Shown here: positions 7,311 through 14,838 of the stretch, in pieces
Position numbering within the stretch: the first letter of the stretch is position 1
Layout of the letters: every line of letters begins with the position of its first letter
DNA from: an uncultured Bacilli bacterium
Lineage (GTDB): Bacteria; Bacillota_I; Bacilli_A; RF39; UBA660
Length of the DNA: 17,809 nucleotides
Reading direction: 5' to 3'
Assembly (NCBI GenBank): GCA_934155185.1
Contig: CAKPGT010000020.1
Location: forward strand, 1-17,809
Notes under the pieces: generated by a model
The model's input: only the letters and a program-made list of their open reading frames with translations
Database searches by the model: none
Told to the model about the DNA's origin: nothing
Program-made: the position numbers and the translations under genes

Positions 7311-7931
7311 TTACTTATCACTTGCAATATTTTGGTTTTTGTCTTTTTCAAATAATATTTTTTTATTCATAAAATAATATTGAATCCCAGAAATAACTGA
7401 GAAAAACATTGCTAAAACTAGTAAAAAGTTAGTTACATCATAGCCAAGTAATTCAAATGGTAAGTTGTAACATAATGAAAAAATAATTCCTAACATTAAA
7501 AGTGTCGTTTTTACTTTTCCTGTTTTAATAGCTGCAACAACCTTTCCTTTACTTCCTGCAATCATCTTTATAGTATCAACGCATGTATCCCTAAAGATTA
7601 TTACAACTGTTATTATTGGATGAACAAATCCATTAGCAGTTAAAATAATAAGTGTTGAATTAACAAGCATCTTATCAGCTATTGCATCAACCATCTTCCC
7701 AAAATCAGTTACCATATTATATTTTCTAGCGATAAATCCATCTAAGAAATCAGTAAAAGATGCTATCATAAATATACCAGCTGCAATTAAATACTTTGTA
7801 TCAACGGTAACTGTTCCTATTAAAATTTCAGGAAATTCAATATTAACCATATAAAATGGAAATAATAATATTGTTATTAATACAACGGTTAAAAATATTC
7901 TAACCATTGTAAGTTTATTAGCTACATTCAT
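7311..7931 (-). CDS. pgsA: CDP-diacylglycerol-glycerol-3-phosphate 3-phosphatidyltransferase
   Basis: A 206-residue multi-helix membrane enzyme of the CDP-alcohol phosphotransferase family, which makes phosphatidylglycerol phosphate, the first committed step to phosphatidylglycerol and cardiolipin. The signature D-x2-DG-x2-AR-x8-G-x3-D-x3-D is complete, with Asp61, Asp64, Asp82 and Asp86 as the metal and substrate ligands. Four to six hydrophobic segments surround it. It starts 12 bases after the rodZ stop, with AAGGGG as ribosome site, so the two are co-transcribed, as in Bacillus (ymfM-pgsA). Phosphatidylglycerol phosphate synthase is the most likely role; other family members cannot be fully excluded. 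Confidence 0.93.
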   Translation of the reverse strand: MNVANKLTMVRIFLTVVLITILLFPFYMVNIEFPEILIGTVTVDTKYLIAAGIFMIASFTDFLDGFIARKYNMVTDFGKMVDAIADKMLVNSTLIILTANGFVHPIITVVIIFRDTCVDTIKMIAGSKGKVVAAIKTGKVKTTLLMLGIIFSLCYNLPFELLGYDVTNFLLVLAMFFSVISGIQYYFMNKKILFEKDKNQNIASDK

Positions 7932-7943
7932 ATATATCGCCCC

Positions 7944-8426
7944 TTAATTCTCTAAATATGTGATAATATCATTATCATTATTATCTTCTGGTATAAAATA
8001 TTGTGTTACAACTATATAACCAATTAAAGTTAAAAGTAAAAGAATAATTAAAGTTATAACTATAGGCACTAGTTTTGACTTAGGTTTATCATCTAGTGTA
8101 TATGGAGAAAAAACCTTTTTTTCTTCCCTTTGAACTTTTCTCTTTTCTTTTGATGCCTTTTCTATCTCCTTAATTGGTATTTTAGATGTTTCTTCAAAAA
8201 AGAATTCATTAAATTCATCCATTATTTTTTCTTCATCAAGTCCTAAATACTTAGCATAATCACGAATAAAACATTTAAGATAAAAAACATCTTTAAATAC
8301 CTTTAAGTTACCTTGTTCAATATTTTCTATTTGAGATACTCTTAAGTTAAGGTCTTCAGCCGCCTCTTCAATACTTACTCCATGATCTTCTCTTGCAGCT
8401 TTTAACTTTTCACCAATCTCTTTCAA
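7944..8426 (-). CDS. rodZ: RodZ/YmfM-like helix-turn-helix membrane protein, short form
   Basis: A 160-residue protein with an N-terminal Xre-like helix-turn-helix (about 1-65, RodZ-type HTH_25), a basic, charged linker (about 85-117), one transmembrane helix (about 119-145) and a tail of only about 16 residues. RodZ couples the cell-shape machinery (MreB, elongasome) to the membrane; this one lacks the extracytoplasmic beta domain seen in many homologues. I start it at TTG (8424-8426), because AGGAAG then lies seven bases upstream; the in-frame GTG at 8433-8435 would sit directly on that site. The resulting N-terminus, MKEIGEKLKAARE, matches the Bacillus YmfM pattern. It follows the RNase P RNA with only about 22 bases between. 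Confidence 0.85.
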   Translation of the reverse strand: MKEIGEKLKAAREDHGVSIEEAAEDLNLRVSQIENIEQGNLKVFKDVFYLKCFIRDYAKYLGLDEEKIMDEFNEFFFEETSKIPIKEIEKASKEKRKVQREEKKVFSPYTLDDKPKSKLVPIVITLIILLLLTLIGYIVVTQYFIPEDNNDNDIITYLEN

Positions 8427-8448
8427 AATATTCACTTCCTTTATTATA

Positions 8449-8820
8449 AATAATATTTTTAATAAGCCACGTTCTGTACTAACATAAAGTTAGTCGTAAA
8501 CATTTATCTATGCTTAAATAAGCATCCTTTACTCCGTTTTTTTCCTTCGTAAAAGTTCCCCTACCAATTTTGGGTTTCTCACTCATGGGGTTTACCCGTT
8601 CCACCTTATAAGTTTCCCTATAAAATCGTCTCTATGGCACTTTACAATTACTTTAACCCTATTAAAAACTTAGGTTATTTTATCGCCGTTAGATTTAAAA
8701 AATCTACCAAAGGTTATTTTTTCCCTTTGCATGAACACTACGCCCATTACAGAAAGCGTGTGAGCGTGGACTTTCCTCTACTAAAATATTTTTAGCAGCG
8801 TTTACGTAAAAAACATTATT
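8449..8820 (-). ncRNA. rnpB: RNase P RNA, class B
   Basis: The catalytic RNA of RNase P, which matures tRNA 5' ends. On the minus strand it contains the conserved GAGGAAAGTCC near the 5' end, TAGTGTTCATGC, AAAGTGCCA, GGTGGAACGGGTAAACCCC, GAGAAACCCAA and GGTAGGGGAAC in family order, and the 3' ACAGAACGTGGCTTA. The layout follows the Bacillus (class B) RNA. Helix P1 can be drawn as 12 pairs, 8809-8820 with 8449-8460, giving about 372 bases. P1 overlaps the gpsB stop codon (8816-8818), and no terminator lies before rodZ, so the RNA must be excised from, or run into, mRNA. The ends are inferred from P1 pairing. Confidence 0.95.
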
Positions 8821-9139
8821 CTTCTTTATCATATATATATTTTTCCAGTTGTGATAAACGTCTTAAAATGTCAACATTGGTAATTTCTTTTTCACTTTTC
8901 TTTACTATATCAATATTAGCCTTTAAATTTCTAAGTTCATGTTTTAAAGATAAGTTTTCCTGTGAAAGCTCCTTGTTTTCGTTTTTAAGCTCTCTTATTA
9001 TATTAACGAATTCAACATAATCTTTAATTATTTGATCTAGATATTTATCTACTTCTTGAAGCCTATAACCACGAGTATCTATTTTAAAATCTTTATCAAA
9101 GATATCTTGCGGTGTTAGTGCAATCCTACCATTAAACAT
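8816..9139 (-). CDS. gpsB: Cell division protein GpsB (DivIVA-like)
   Basis: A 107-residue cytoplasmic protein with the GpsB/DivIVA N-terminal motif (ALTPQDIFDKDF at about residues 7-18, then YRLQEVDKYLD), followed by a coiled coil (about 30-75) and a short C-terminal helix. GpsB shuttles between septum and side wall and binds class A PBPs; ponA lies nearby. I use ATG at 9137-9139 because AGGTGG precedes it and because a consensus promoter places the transcript start near 9155, downstream of the in-frame ATG at 9161-9163. Its stop codon lies inside helix P1 of the RNase P RNA. Confidence 0.92.
   Translation of the reverse strand: MFNGRIALTPQDIFDKDFKIDTRGYRLQEVDKYLDQIIKDYVEFVNIIRELKNENKELSQENLSLKHELRNLKANIDIVKKSEKEITNVDILRRLSQLEKYIYDKEE
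8828..8857 (-). promoter_or_regulatory. Candidate internal promoter for rnpB within gpsB
   Basis: TATGAT (8828-8833) and a weak -35 TTATCA (8852-8857) with an 18-base spacer lie in the 3' coding end of gpsB. The predicted start, about eight bases after the -10, coincides with the 5' end of rnpB inferred from P1 (8820). Confidence 0.4.
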
Positions 9140-9161
9140 AATTACCACCTCTGCACTTAAC

Positions 9162-9190
9162 ATTATCGCAATTTTTTACTGTTTTGTCAA
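9162..9190 (-). promoter_or_regulatory. gpsB promoter
   Basis: Consensus -35 TTGACA (9185-9190), 17-base spacer, -10 GATAAT (9162-9167) on the minus strand. Predicted start about 9155. It can drive gpsB, rnpB, rodZ and pgsA, as no terminator is seen before 7308. Confidence 0.8.
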
Positions 9191-9224
9191 TTTACATATC
9201 ATCTACCTTTTATTAACATGATAA

Positions 9225-9497
9225 TTATTTCTTTTTTCTTATCATTCCATAGTATTTTACTAAATCATATGACGAAACAGAAAAGCTAAAAGTTACTAGC
9301 GCAACAAAAAGGCTCTCAAAGCTCACTTTAAAAAAGATAAAAAAAATAACTACGCTTGTAAATAAAAGAATCCAAACAATATATTTAGAGTCTACATGAA
9401 AAGTTATCTTAATGGTATTTCCTAAAATATTTAATATTATCCAAACAGGTAATATTTGCGGAAACAGTTTATAAAATGCTTTTACTTCACTTAACAA
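9225..9497 (-). CDS. Small three-helix membrane protein, holin-like
   Basis: A 90-residue protein with three hydrophobic segments (about 11-32, 38-57 and 59-78) and a basic C-terminus (RKKK). The pattern LPVWIILNILGN early and SVSSYDLVKYYG late recalls small phage holins, but the likeness is weak and I cannot assign a family. No phage genes are near, so a prophage origin is unsupported. It starts at TTG (9495-9497) with AGGTGAT upstream; that site overlaps the stop codon of a 31-residue ORF before it, implying coupled translation. Confidence 0.6.
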   Translation of the reverse strand: MLSEVKAFYKLFPQILPVWIILNILGNTIKITFHVDSKYIVWILLFTSVVIFFIFFKVSFESLFVALVTFSFSVSSYDLVKYYGMIRKKK

Positions 9498-9506
9498 TTA
9501 TATCAC

Positions 9507-9602
9507 CTACTTAATCGTATGATATATAATTAGATTTTCTTCTACTTTTTTCGTGTTTTCTATTAATTCATCAAATAATATTAGCATAAAAGTTTGATCC
9601 AT
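9507..9602 (-). CDS. 31-residue small protein upstream of the holin-like gene
   Basis: A short ORF: ATG at 9600-9602 preceded by GGGAGGTCATT, a near-consensus ribosome site, and ending at TAG 9507-9509. The peptide starts MDQTFMLILFDELIEN and ends in LIIYHTIK; it is amphipathic, without a clear membrane helix. The TAG lies within the ribosome site of the next gene, with nine bases between stop and start. I recognise no family; a leader peptide is possible. The strong site and tight coupling support real translation. Confidence 0.55.
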   Translation of the reverse strand: MDQTFMLILFDELIENTKKVEENLIIYHTIK

Positions 9603-9629
9603 AATGACCTCCCAATATAAAAATATCAC

Positions 9630-9659
9630 ATATTAAAACTTAAAATTTATTTTCGACAA
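9630..9659 (-). promoter_or_regulatory. Candidate promoter of the small-protein pair
   Basis: TTGTCG (9654-9659) and TAATAT (9630-9635) with an 18-base spacer on the minus strand. Start near 9623, about 20 bases before the ATG at 9602. Its -35 overlaps the plus-strand -35 of recU. Confidence 0.4.
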
Positions 9660-9682
9660 TACTTATCAAAAAATAATATAAA
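9653..9682 (+). promoter_or_regulatory. Candidate promoter of recU-ponA
   Basis: TCGACA (9653-9658), an 18-base spacer and TATAAA (9677-9682). Start near 9689, about 33 bases before recU. A second TATAAT at 9700-9705 lacks a -35 and would start transcripts almost at the ribosome site. Confidence 0.4.
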
Positions 9683-9721
9683 ATAATCAATATATGTAGT
9701 ATAATTAAAATGGTGAAAAAT

Positions 9722-10300
9722 ATGAATTTAAGTTATACTCAGTACGGAAAAGCAAAGTCCGGATATGCAAACCGTGGTATGGGTCTTGAAGATGATATAA
9801 ATTTATCTAATGAGTATTATAAAATAAATGATATAGCATATATATATAAAAAGCCAACACCTATTAAATTAGTAAATGTTGACTATAAAAAGGGATTAAT
9901 TAAGGAAGCTTATTTTAAAACGCCATCAACAACTGATTATAATGGTATATATAAAGGAAAATATATAGATTTTGAAGCGAAGGAAACAACTAGTAAAACT
10001 TCGTTTTCGCTAGCTAATATACACCCTCATCAAATAAAACACTTAATAGATGTAAAAAGACATGGTGCTATATCATTTTTGATAGTAAGATTTACTAATT
10101 TAGATAGAACATATATACTGTTTACTAAAGACTTGGATGAATTTATTAAAAATAATAAAAGAAAGTCAATACCATTAAATTATTTTGAAAAATATGGTAC
10201 AATTATTAAAATGAAATATAGTCCTAGAATAGACTATTTAAAGGAAATAGATAAAATATACTTTGGAGGTAATAAAAATGATGAAAAAAAGAACATCTAA
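9722..10300 (+). CDS. recU: Holliday junction resolvase RecU
   Basis: A 192-residue endonuclease that cleaves Holliday junctions in recombination and chromosome segregation, found in Firmicutes. It aligns along its length with Bacillus RecU: NRGMGLEDDI near the N-terminus, KKPTPI, and the active-site block TTDYNGIYKGKYIDFEAKE with Asp72, Asp83, Glu85 and Lys87, ending in PRIDYL. I choose ATG at 9722, since GGTGA lies five bases before it; an upstream in-frame ATG at 9710 has no site. The 3' end overlaps ponA by 23 bases; the recU-ponA pair is conserved in Bacilli. Confidence 0.96.
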   Translation: MNLSYTQYGKAKSGYANRGMGLEDDINLSNEYYKINDIAYIYKKPTPIKLVNVDYKKGLIKEAYFKTPSTTDYNGIYKGKYIDFEAKETTSKTSFSLANIHPHQIKHLIDVKRHGAISFLIVRFTNLDRTYILFTKDLDEFIKNNKRKSIPLNYFEKYGTIIKMKYSPRIDYLKEIDKIYFGGNKNDEKKNI

Positions 10301-13004
10301 GAAAAAGGATTTACTAACAGCTGTAAAAAATAAGACTAGTGAAGCTAAAAAGAAAATTAGTGGTAAGAAAACTAAAAATAGTAAGAAAAAAAAGCTAATA
10401 CTAAACATGCTAATTGTGTGTGCTATAGTATTTATAGCATGTATGTGTGCGTTTTTTGCTTATATAGTTGTTAAGGCACCTAAGTTTAATCCTAATAATC
10501 TTAAATTCACTCAAATGACAGAAGTTTATGATAGAGACAAAAACTTAATCGTAAAATTAGGAAATGAAAACAGAACAGAAATAACTTATGATAAATTACC
10601 TGAGGTTTTAATTGATGCTATTGTTGCTACAGAAGATTCTAGGTTCTTTGAACACCATGGATTTGATTTATCAAGATTTTCAGTTGCAACATTAAAAAAG
10701 TTAGTTGGTAAAAATGGTGGTGGTGCATCTACTCTTACCATGCAAATTGTTAAGAATAATTATACCTCAAAAAAATCATCCGGTTTTGAGGGAATTATAA
10801 GAAAATTTACTGATATATATATGGCTATTTTCAAGGTAGAAAAGAAATATACTAAAAAAGAAATAATGGAATTTTATGTTAATGATTCATACTTAGGCAA
10901 TGGTGCCTATGGTGTTGAGCAAGCTGCACAAAACTATTTTGGTAAAAGTGCAAGTGACTTAAACTTATCAGAAGCAGCATTTATAGCAGGTCTATACCAA
11001 GCTCCTGGTAGCTACGACCCTTATAATTCTCCAGAAAACGCTGAAAAAAGAAGAAAGACAGTTCTTTACTTAATGCAAAGACATGGATATATAACAAAGG
11101 AAGAAAGAAAAATTGCTGAATCTAAACCAATTACAGCATACATAAAAAGTGAAAGAACTAATAGTGGATATAGTGAATACCAAGGTTATATTGACACCAT
11201 GGTAGAAGAACTAGAAAAAGAGTATGACTTAAATCCATATACTACTCCACTTAAGATATATACTGCAATGAACAAGGATAAGCAAAATTTTGTAAACAAA
11301 GTTATGAATGGTGAAGCTTGGAACTGGGAAAATGATCTTGTTCAATCAGGTGTTGTTATGACGGATTCTCAAACTGGAGAAGTACTTGCAGTTGGAGCTG
11401 GAAGAAATAAAAATACTAAGCGTTCATTTAATTTTGCTACTCAAACTAATAAACAAATTGGTTCAACTGCAAAGCCAATATTTGATTATGGGCCTGCAGT
11501 AGAATACTTAGGTTGGGGAACTGTTAATTATATTGATGATACGCCTACTACCTACTCTAATGGTAAATCAATATCAAACTCAGATGGTGGTTATAAAGGA
11601 AGGCTTCCTATGTATCAAGCACTTGGCTTATCAAGAAACATAACTGCACTTAAAACATTCCAAGAAGTAAGCAGGGAAAAGGGAAACGATAAAATAGTTA
11701 AATTTGCAACAAGTCTTGGTCTTACACCTGAAGTAGAAAATGGAAAAGCTCACGAAGCTCATGCAATTGGTTCATTTACAGGAAATAAAAATAATTCATT
11801 AAATAGTCCTATGACTATGGCAGGAGCTTATCAAGCATTTTCTAATGGTGGATTATATATTAAACCACACACTATAACTAAGTTTGTTTATAAAGAAACT
11901 GAAGAGGTTGTAAATGTAAATGTTAATAAAACAAGGGTTATGAATGACTCAACAGCATATATAATAAGTTATGCTCTTAATTGGTCTGTAACTGATGGAC
12001 TAGCTAGAGCAGCTGGAAATATTGGAGGCGTATCAGTTGCTGCTAAAACTGGTACTAGTAACTTTGATGATAAAACAATAAGTGCGAATGGATTATCTAG
12101 AAAAGCCGTAAATGACCTTTGGGTATGTGGATTTACTCCAACACAGACAATAACTTTCTGGTACGGGTATAACCGTATATATAAAGAACATTACAGTACG
12201 ACTTCAACATGGTCAATTCGTGATAGATTTTATAGAAACTTAGCTGAAAACTTATTTGATAGAACTGGTATGACTTTCCAAGCTCCAGCTAGCGTTGAAG
12301 CAGTTGAAGTTGTAAAAAACTCTATTCCACTTAAATTGGCTAGTAGCTATACACCTAGTGATATGAAAGTTGTTGGATACTTCAGAAAAGGGACTGCTCC
12401 TAAAGAAACAACTACCGCATATGATACATTACCAACCGTAACAAATGTTAAAAGCTCTGTTAATGGTAATACGGTTGAATTGAAGTGGAATGGTATTAGT
12501 GCTGAAGATATGCTTAATTTAAATTCTGATGATAGTTTTGGAAGTTTAGGATATGATATATATGTTAAAAATGGCTCATCAGGAAATGAAGTATACGTGG
12601 GTACAACTACATCAAATACTTATACACATACTACAAATTACTCAAACCCTATATATATAATATATACAGCTTATGCTAACTATAAAGCTAATAGAAGTAA
12701 AGGCGTTGAACATAAAATTTCAGTCGTAACCGATTTTGACGTTGAAATCAGCGATTCAGAAATTAATCAAGGGGAAACTTTCATAGATAAAAAGCCTATC
12801 ATAGTTTTATATAATTCTGTAGATGTTACAAGTGAAAGTAAAATTGAGCTTACATCAGGTAATGTAAATACAAGTGTTCCTGGTAAATATAAATTACAAT
12901 ATAAAATTACCTATGCAGGTAACACTAAAACAGTAACTAGAACCGTTACCGTAATAGCTAAAGAAACTACAACATCATCTTCTTCTGATATAACACTACC
13001 TTAA
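10278..13004 (+). CDS. ponA: Class A penicillin-binding protein PBP1A with FN3 and Ig-like tail
   Basis: A 908-residue bifunctional wall synthase: it polymerises lipid II and cross-links peptides outside the membrane. A Lys-rich cytoplasmic N-terminus (1-40) precedes a transmembrane helix (about 41-66). The GT51 domain shows ATEDSRFFEHHG (catalytic Glu119), GGGASTLTMQIVKN and a QAPGSYDP segment. The transpeptidase has STAK (Ser396), SRN (452-454) and KTG (590-592). A fibronectin type III domain (about 720-815) and an Ig-like beta domain (about 820-895) follow, then a Thr/Ser-rich end. I start at ATG 10278 (GGAGG upstream); the in-frame TTG at 10263 lacks a site. It ends at a terminator shared with dnaD. 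GpsB, a known partner of this class, is encoded nearby. Confidence 0.96.
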   Translation: MMKKRTSKKKDLLTAVKNKTSEAKKKISGKKTKNSKKKKLILNMLIVCAIVFIACMCAFFAYIVVKAPKFNPNNLKFTQMTEVYDRDKNLIVKLGNENRTEITYDKLPEVLIDAIVATEDSRFFEHHGFDLSRFSVATLKKLVGKNGGGASTLTMQIVKNNYTSKKSSGFEGIIRKFTDIYMAIFKVEKKYTKKEIMEFYVNDSYLGNGAYGVEQAAQNYFGKSASDLNLSEAAFIAGLYQAPGSYDPYNSPENAEKRRKTVLYLMQRHGYITKEERKIAESKPITAYIKSERTNSGYSEYQGYIDTMVEELEKEYDLNPYTTPLKIYTAMNKDKQNFVNKVMNGEAWNWENDLVQSGVVMTDSQTGEVLAVGAGRNKNTKRSFNFATQTNKQIGSTAKPIFDYGPAVEYLGWGTVNYIDDTPTTYSNGKSISNSDGGYKGRLPMYQALGLSRNITALKTFQEVSREKGNDKIVKFATSLGLTPEVENGKAHEAHAIGSFTGNKNNSLNSPMTMAGAYQAFSNGGLYIKPHTITKFVYKETEEVVNVNVNKTRVMNDSTAYIISYALNWSVTDGLARAAGNIGGVSVAAKTGTSNFDDKTISANGLSRKAVNDLWVCGFTPTQTITFWYGYNRIYKEHYSTTSTWSIRDRFYRNLAENLFDRTGMTFQAPASVEAVEVVKNSIPLKLASSYTPSDMKVVGYFRKGTAPKETTTAYDTLPTVTNVKSSVNGNTVELKWNGISAEDMLNLNSDDSFGSLGYDIYVKNGSSGNEVYVGTTTSNTYTHTTNYSNPIYIIYTAYANYKANRSKGVEHKISVVTDFDVEISDSEINQGETFIDKKPIIVLYNSVDVTSESKIELTSGNVNTSVPGKYKLQYKITYAGNTKTVTRTVTVIAKETTTSSSSDITLP

Positions 13005-13014
13005 GTAGTACTGA

Positions 13015-13041
13015 AAAAAGACTTCAATCCGAAGTCTTTTT
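13015..13041. terminator. Bidirectional terminator between ponA and dnaD
   Basis: A perfect 11-pair stem (13015-13025 with 13031-13041) with a five-base loop, A-run on one side and U-run on the other, between two convergent stop codons. It can end transcripts of both ponA and cca-dnaD. Confidence 0.85.
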
Positions 13042-13054
13042 AGCTTAAATAAAT

Positions 13055-13699
13055 TTATTCATTTAACCAATCATACTCAAAGTATTCTTCTTTTCCATCA
13101 TCCTTCGTCTCTTCCCTGTTTCTATTAATATCAGATGGCTTTTTAATACCTTTTTTGTTCCAGTCATAAAGAATTTTATCAACATACCTTAAATTACTTA
13201 CTCCATTAAATACTGTTTCTTTTAATGCTTCTATTATTAATCCTTTATCTATTTTTGCTTCCAGCCAGCTATTAATAATATCATATTCCATAGGAGATAA
13301 TGTCCTTCCAAATTCTCTTTCAAAGCTGTCATATAAACTGCTATTTTCTTCTTCCTCATCAGATTCATTTATAAATTTAGAAAGAATAATATCATAAAAT
13401 GAAGAAACATCTAGCTTTTCTTCTAAAACCCCAGAATCGTTCTTTTCCATTTGAATAGAAATTAGCTTCTTATCTTTTAAAAGCGATATAGAATCAAATA
13501 GTTCCTTTTCACTAAAATTTAAGTCTTCTATAATCTTTTTATAATTAAAAATATCTTTGTTCTTTTGATTTAAGAAATAAATGAGTAATATAAGTGAGTT
13601 TACATCTAAATTAAAGTCCTTTGCATGTGTTAAAACATACTTAGGAATTGTATAATGATTTTCATTATTTATTTGCTCTATAAACTGTTTTTTTAGCAT
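13055..13699 (-). CDS. dnaD: DnaD-like replication initiation protein
   Basis: A 214-residue protein with the DnaD N-terminal winged-helix-like region (about 1-105), an acidic linker (DEEEEN) and the DnaD/DnaB-C domain (about 120-185) with YDIINSWL and the conserved VFNGVSNLRYVDKILYDW stretch. DnaD helps load the replicative helicase at oriC and at stalled forks in Firmicutes. The C-terminus is charged. I start at ATG 13697-13699 with GGTGA five bases upstream; the in-frame GTG at 13708 would overlap the ribosome site. It follows cca by 24 bases, so the two form an operon. It sits next to ponA-recU, as in Bacillus, where nth and ypoC lie between; they are missing here. Confidence 0.92.
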   Translation of the reverse strand: MLKKQFIEQINNENHYTIPKYVLTHAKDFNLDVNSLILLIYFLNQKNKDIFNYKKIIEDLNFSEKELFDSISLLKDKKLISIQMEKNDSGVLEEKLDVSSFYDIILSKFINESDEEEENSSLYDSFEREFGRTLSPMEYDIINSWLEAKIDKGLIIEALKETVFNGVSNLRYVDKILYDWNKKGIKKPSDINRNREETKDDGKEEYFEYDWLNE

Positions 13700-13723
13700 A
13701 TAACTCACCTTCCTTTAATGAGA

Positions 13724-14827
13724 TTATAACACATTTTTGCTGTAATTATTCAAAATATATTTTTTTAATTCTTCACTTTCATTAACAAGCTTTCTTTCTA
13801 TTATTTTTTCTTCTATATCTTTCATAATATTTTTAATAATAGTTTTATCTTTAGGATTAAGAAGCTCTATTATATCTTTTCCATTTATTTTAATATCAGA
13901 AGTTTTTTTAATAGGAAGGGCATCACATCTATCATATATGTTAGTAGCATTTATACCTAGTATTTGAGCTGCTATATAGCATACATAATTGCCTTCCCTG
14001 TATAATTCCATATCATTTATACTTTTATCCCTTAAAACCCGCAAAATAGCCTTTATATAATCTTTTTCATTACTAGTAAATTGGTAATTAGAGTCAGGGA
14101 AAACTTGAGCCCATATACCAATAGGATCATTAGTATTAACTACCTTCTTATTTACATTAATACCAAGATATTTAGATAACCCATACTTTTTTATAAGGCT
14201 TATTCCTAAATTTGCATTAGGAGATGCAAATATTTTATTAAGCTCATCTTTCTTTCTAAAGTAAGATAAATTATTTAATTCTTCTCTATTTTTAATTATA
14301 GCCTTTTTTAGTTTATCATCTATTTTAAAATTAAGTTCTGTTGCAAATCTAATAGCTCTTAAGATTCTAAGTGGATCTTCTTTTAGCTTTTTATCAGGTT
14401 CACCAACCATTCTAATAACTCTTTTTTTTATATCATCTAGTCCATTAAACATATTGATTATTTTTCTCTTAGAGGACATACAAAGTGTGTTCATAGTAAA
14501 GTCTCTTCTCTTTAAATCAATAGATAATTTATCTGTATACATTATTCTAGATGGCCTTCTACCGTTACCATATTCAAGATCCATTCTGTATGTAGTAATT
14601 TCAAAGTTAACTTTTTTATACATTAAATGTACTGCCCCATATTGTTCAAAGGGAAGCCTTACATTCTTAAATATTTCTTGAATTTCTTTTGGGGTTGCAT
14701 TAGTACATATGTCAACATCAACGCTTGCTCTTTTAAGTATATAATCTCTTACAAAGCCACCAACTAAATACGCCTCATAACCATTATTTTCAAATATTTT
14801 TAATAATTCAAGTGCTTTTTCTAACAA
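13724..14827 (-). CDS. cca: CCA-adding tRNA nucleotidyltransferase
   Basis: A 367-residue class II nucleotidyltransferase that adds or repairs the 3' CCA of tRNAs. Motifs: LVGGFVRD (21-28), the metal-binding DVD (37-39), RRDFTMN (107-113), and EDPLRILRAIRFA (150-163), the nucleotide-selecting neck. The helical C-terminal half is shorter and more divergent, so a poly(A) polymerase or partial CC-adding activity cannot be excluded. TTG at 14825-14827 is the likely start: GGTGAT precedes it by four bases, and the promoter -10 at 14844-14849 puts the transcript start near 14837, leaving the in-frame ATG at 14837-14839 without a leader. It is followed closely by dnaD. Confidence 0.93.
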   Translation of the reverse strand: MLEKALELLKIFENNGYEAYLVGGFVRDYILKRASVDVDICTNATPKEIQEIFKNVRLPFEQYGAVHLMYKKVNFEITTYRMDLEYGNGRRPSRIMYTDKLSIDLKRRDFTMNTLCMSSKRKIINMFNGLDDIKKRVIRMVGEPDKKLKEDPLRILRAIRFATELNFKIDDKLKKAIIKNREELNNLSYFRKKDELNKIFASPNANLGISLIKKYGLSKYLGINVNKKVVNTNDPIGIWAQVFPDSNYQFTSNEKDYIKAILRVLRDKSINDMELYREGNYVCYIAAQILGINATNIYDRCDALPIKKTSDIKINGKDIIELLNPKDKTIIKNIMKDIEEKIIERKLVNESEELKKYILNNYSKNVL

Positions 14828-14838
14828 GTTTATCACCA

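Noticed and set aside
7156..7377. Open frame on the plus strand across the recA promoter and pgsA end
   Set aside because: It covers the recA promoter, the LexA box and the pgsA terminator; its translation is low-complexity Phe/Lys-rich, without a ribosome site.
8436..8815. A hidden protein gene in the apparent 380-base gap between rodZ and gpsB
   Set aside because: The gap is filled by RNase P RNA with conserved sequence blocks in order; no long frame is open.
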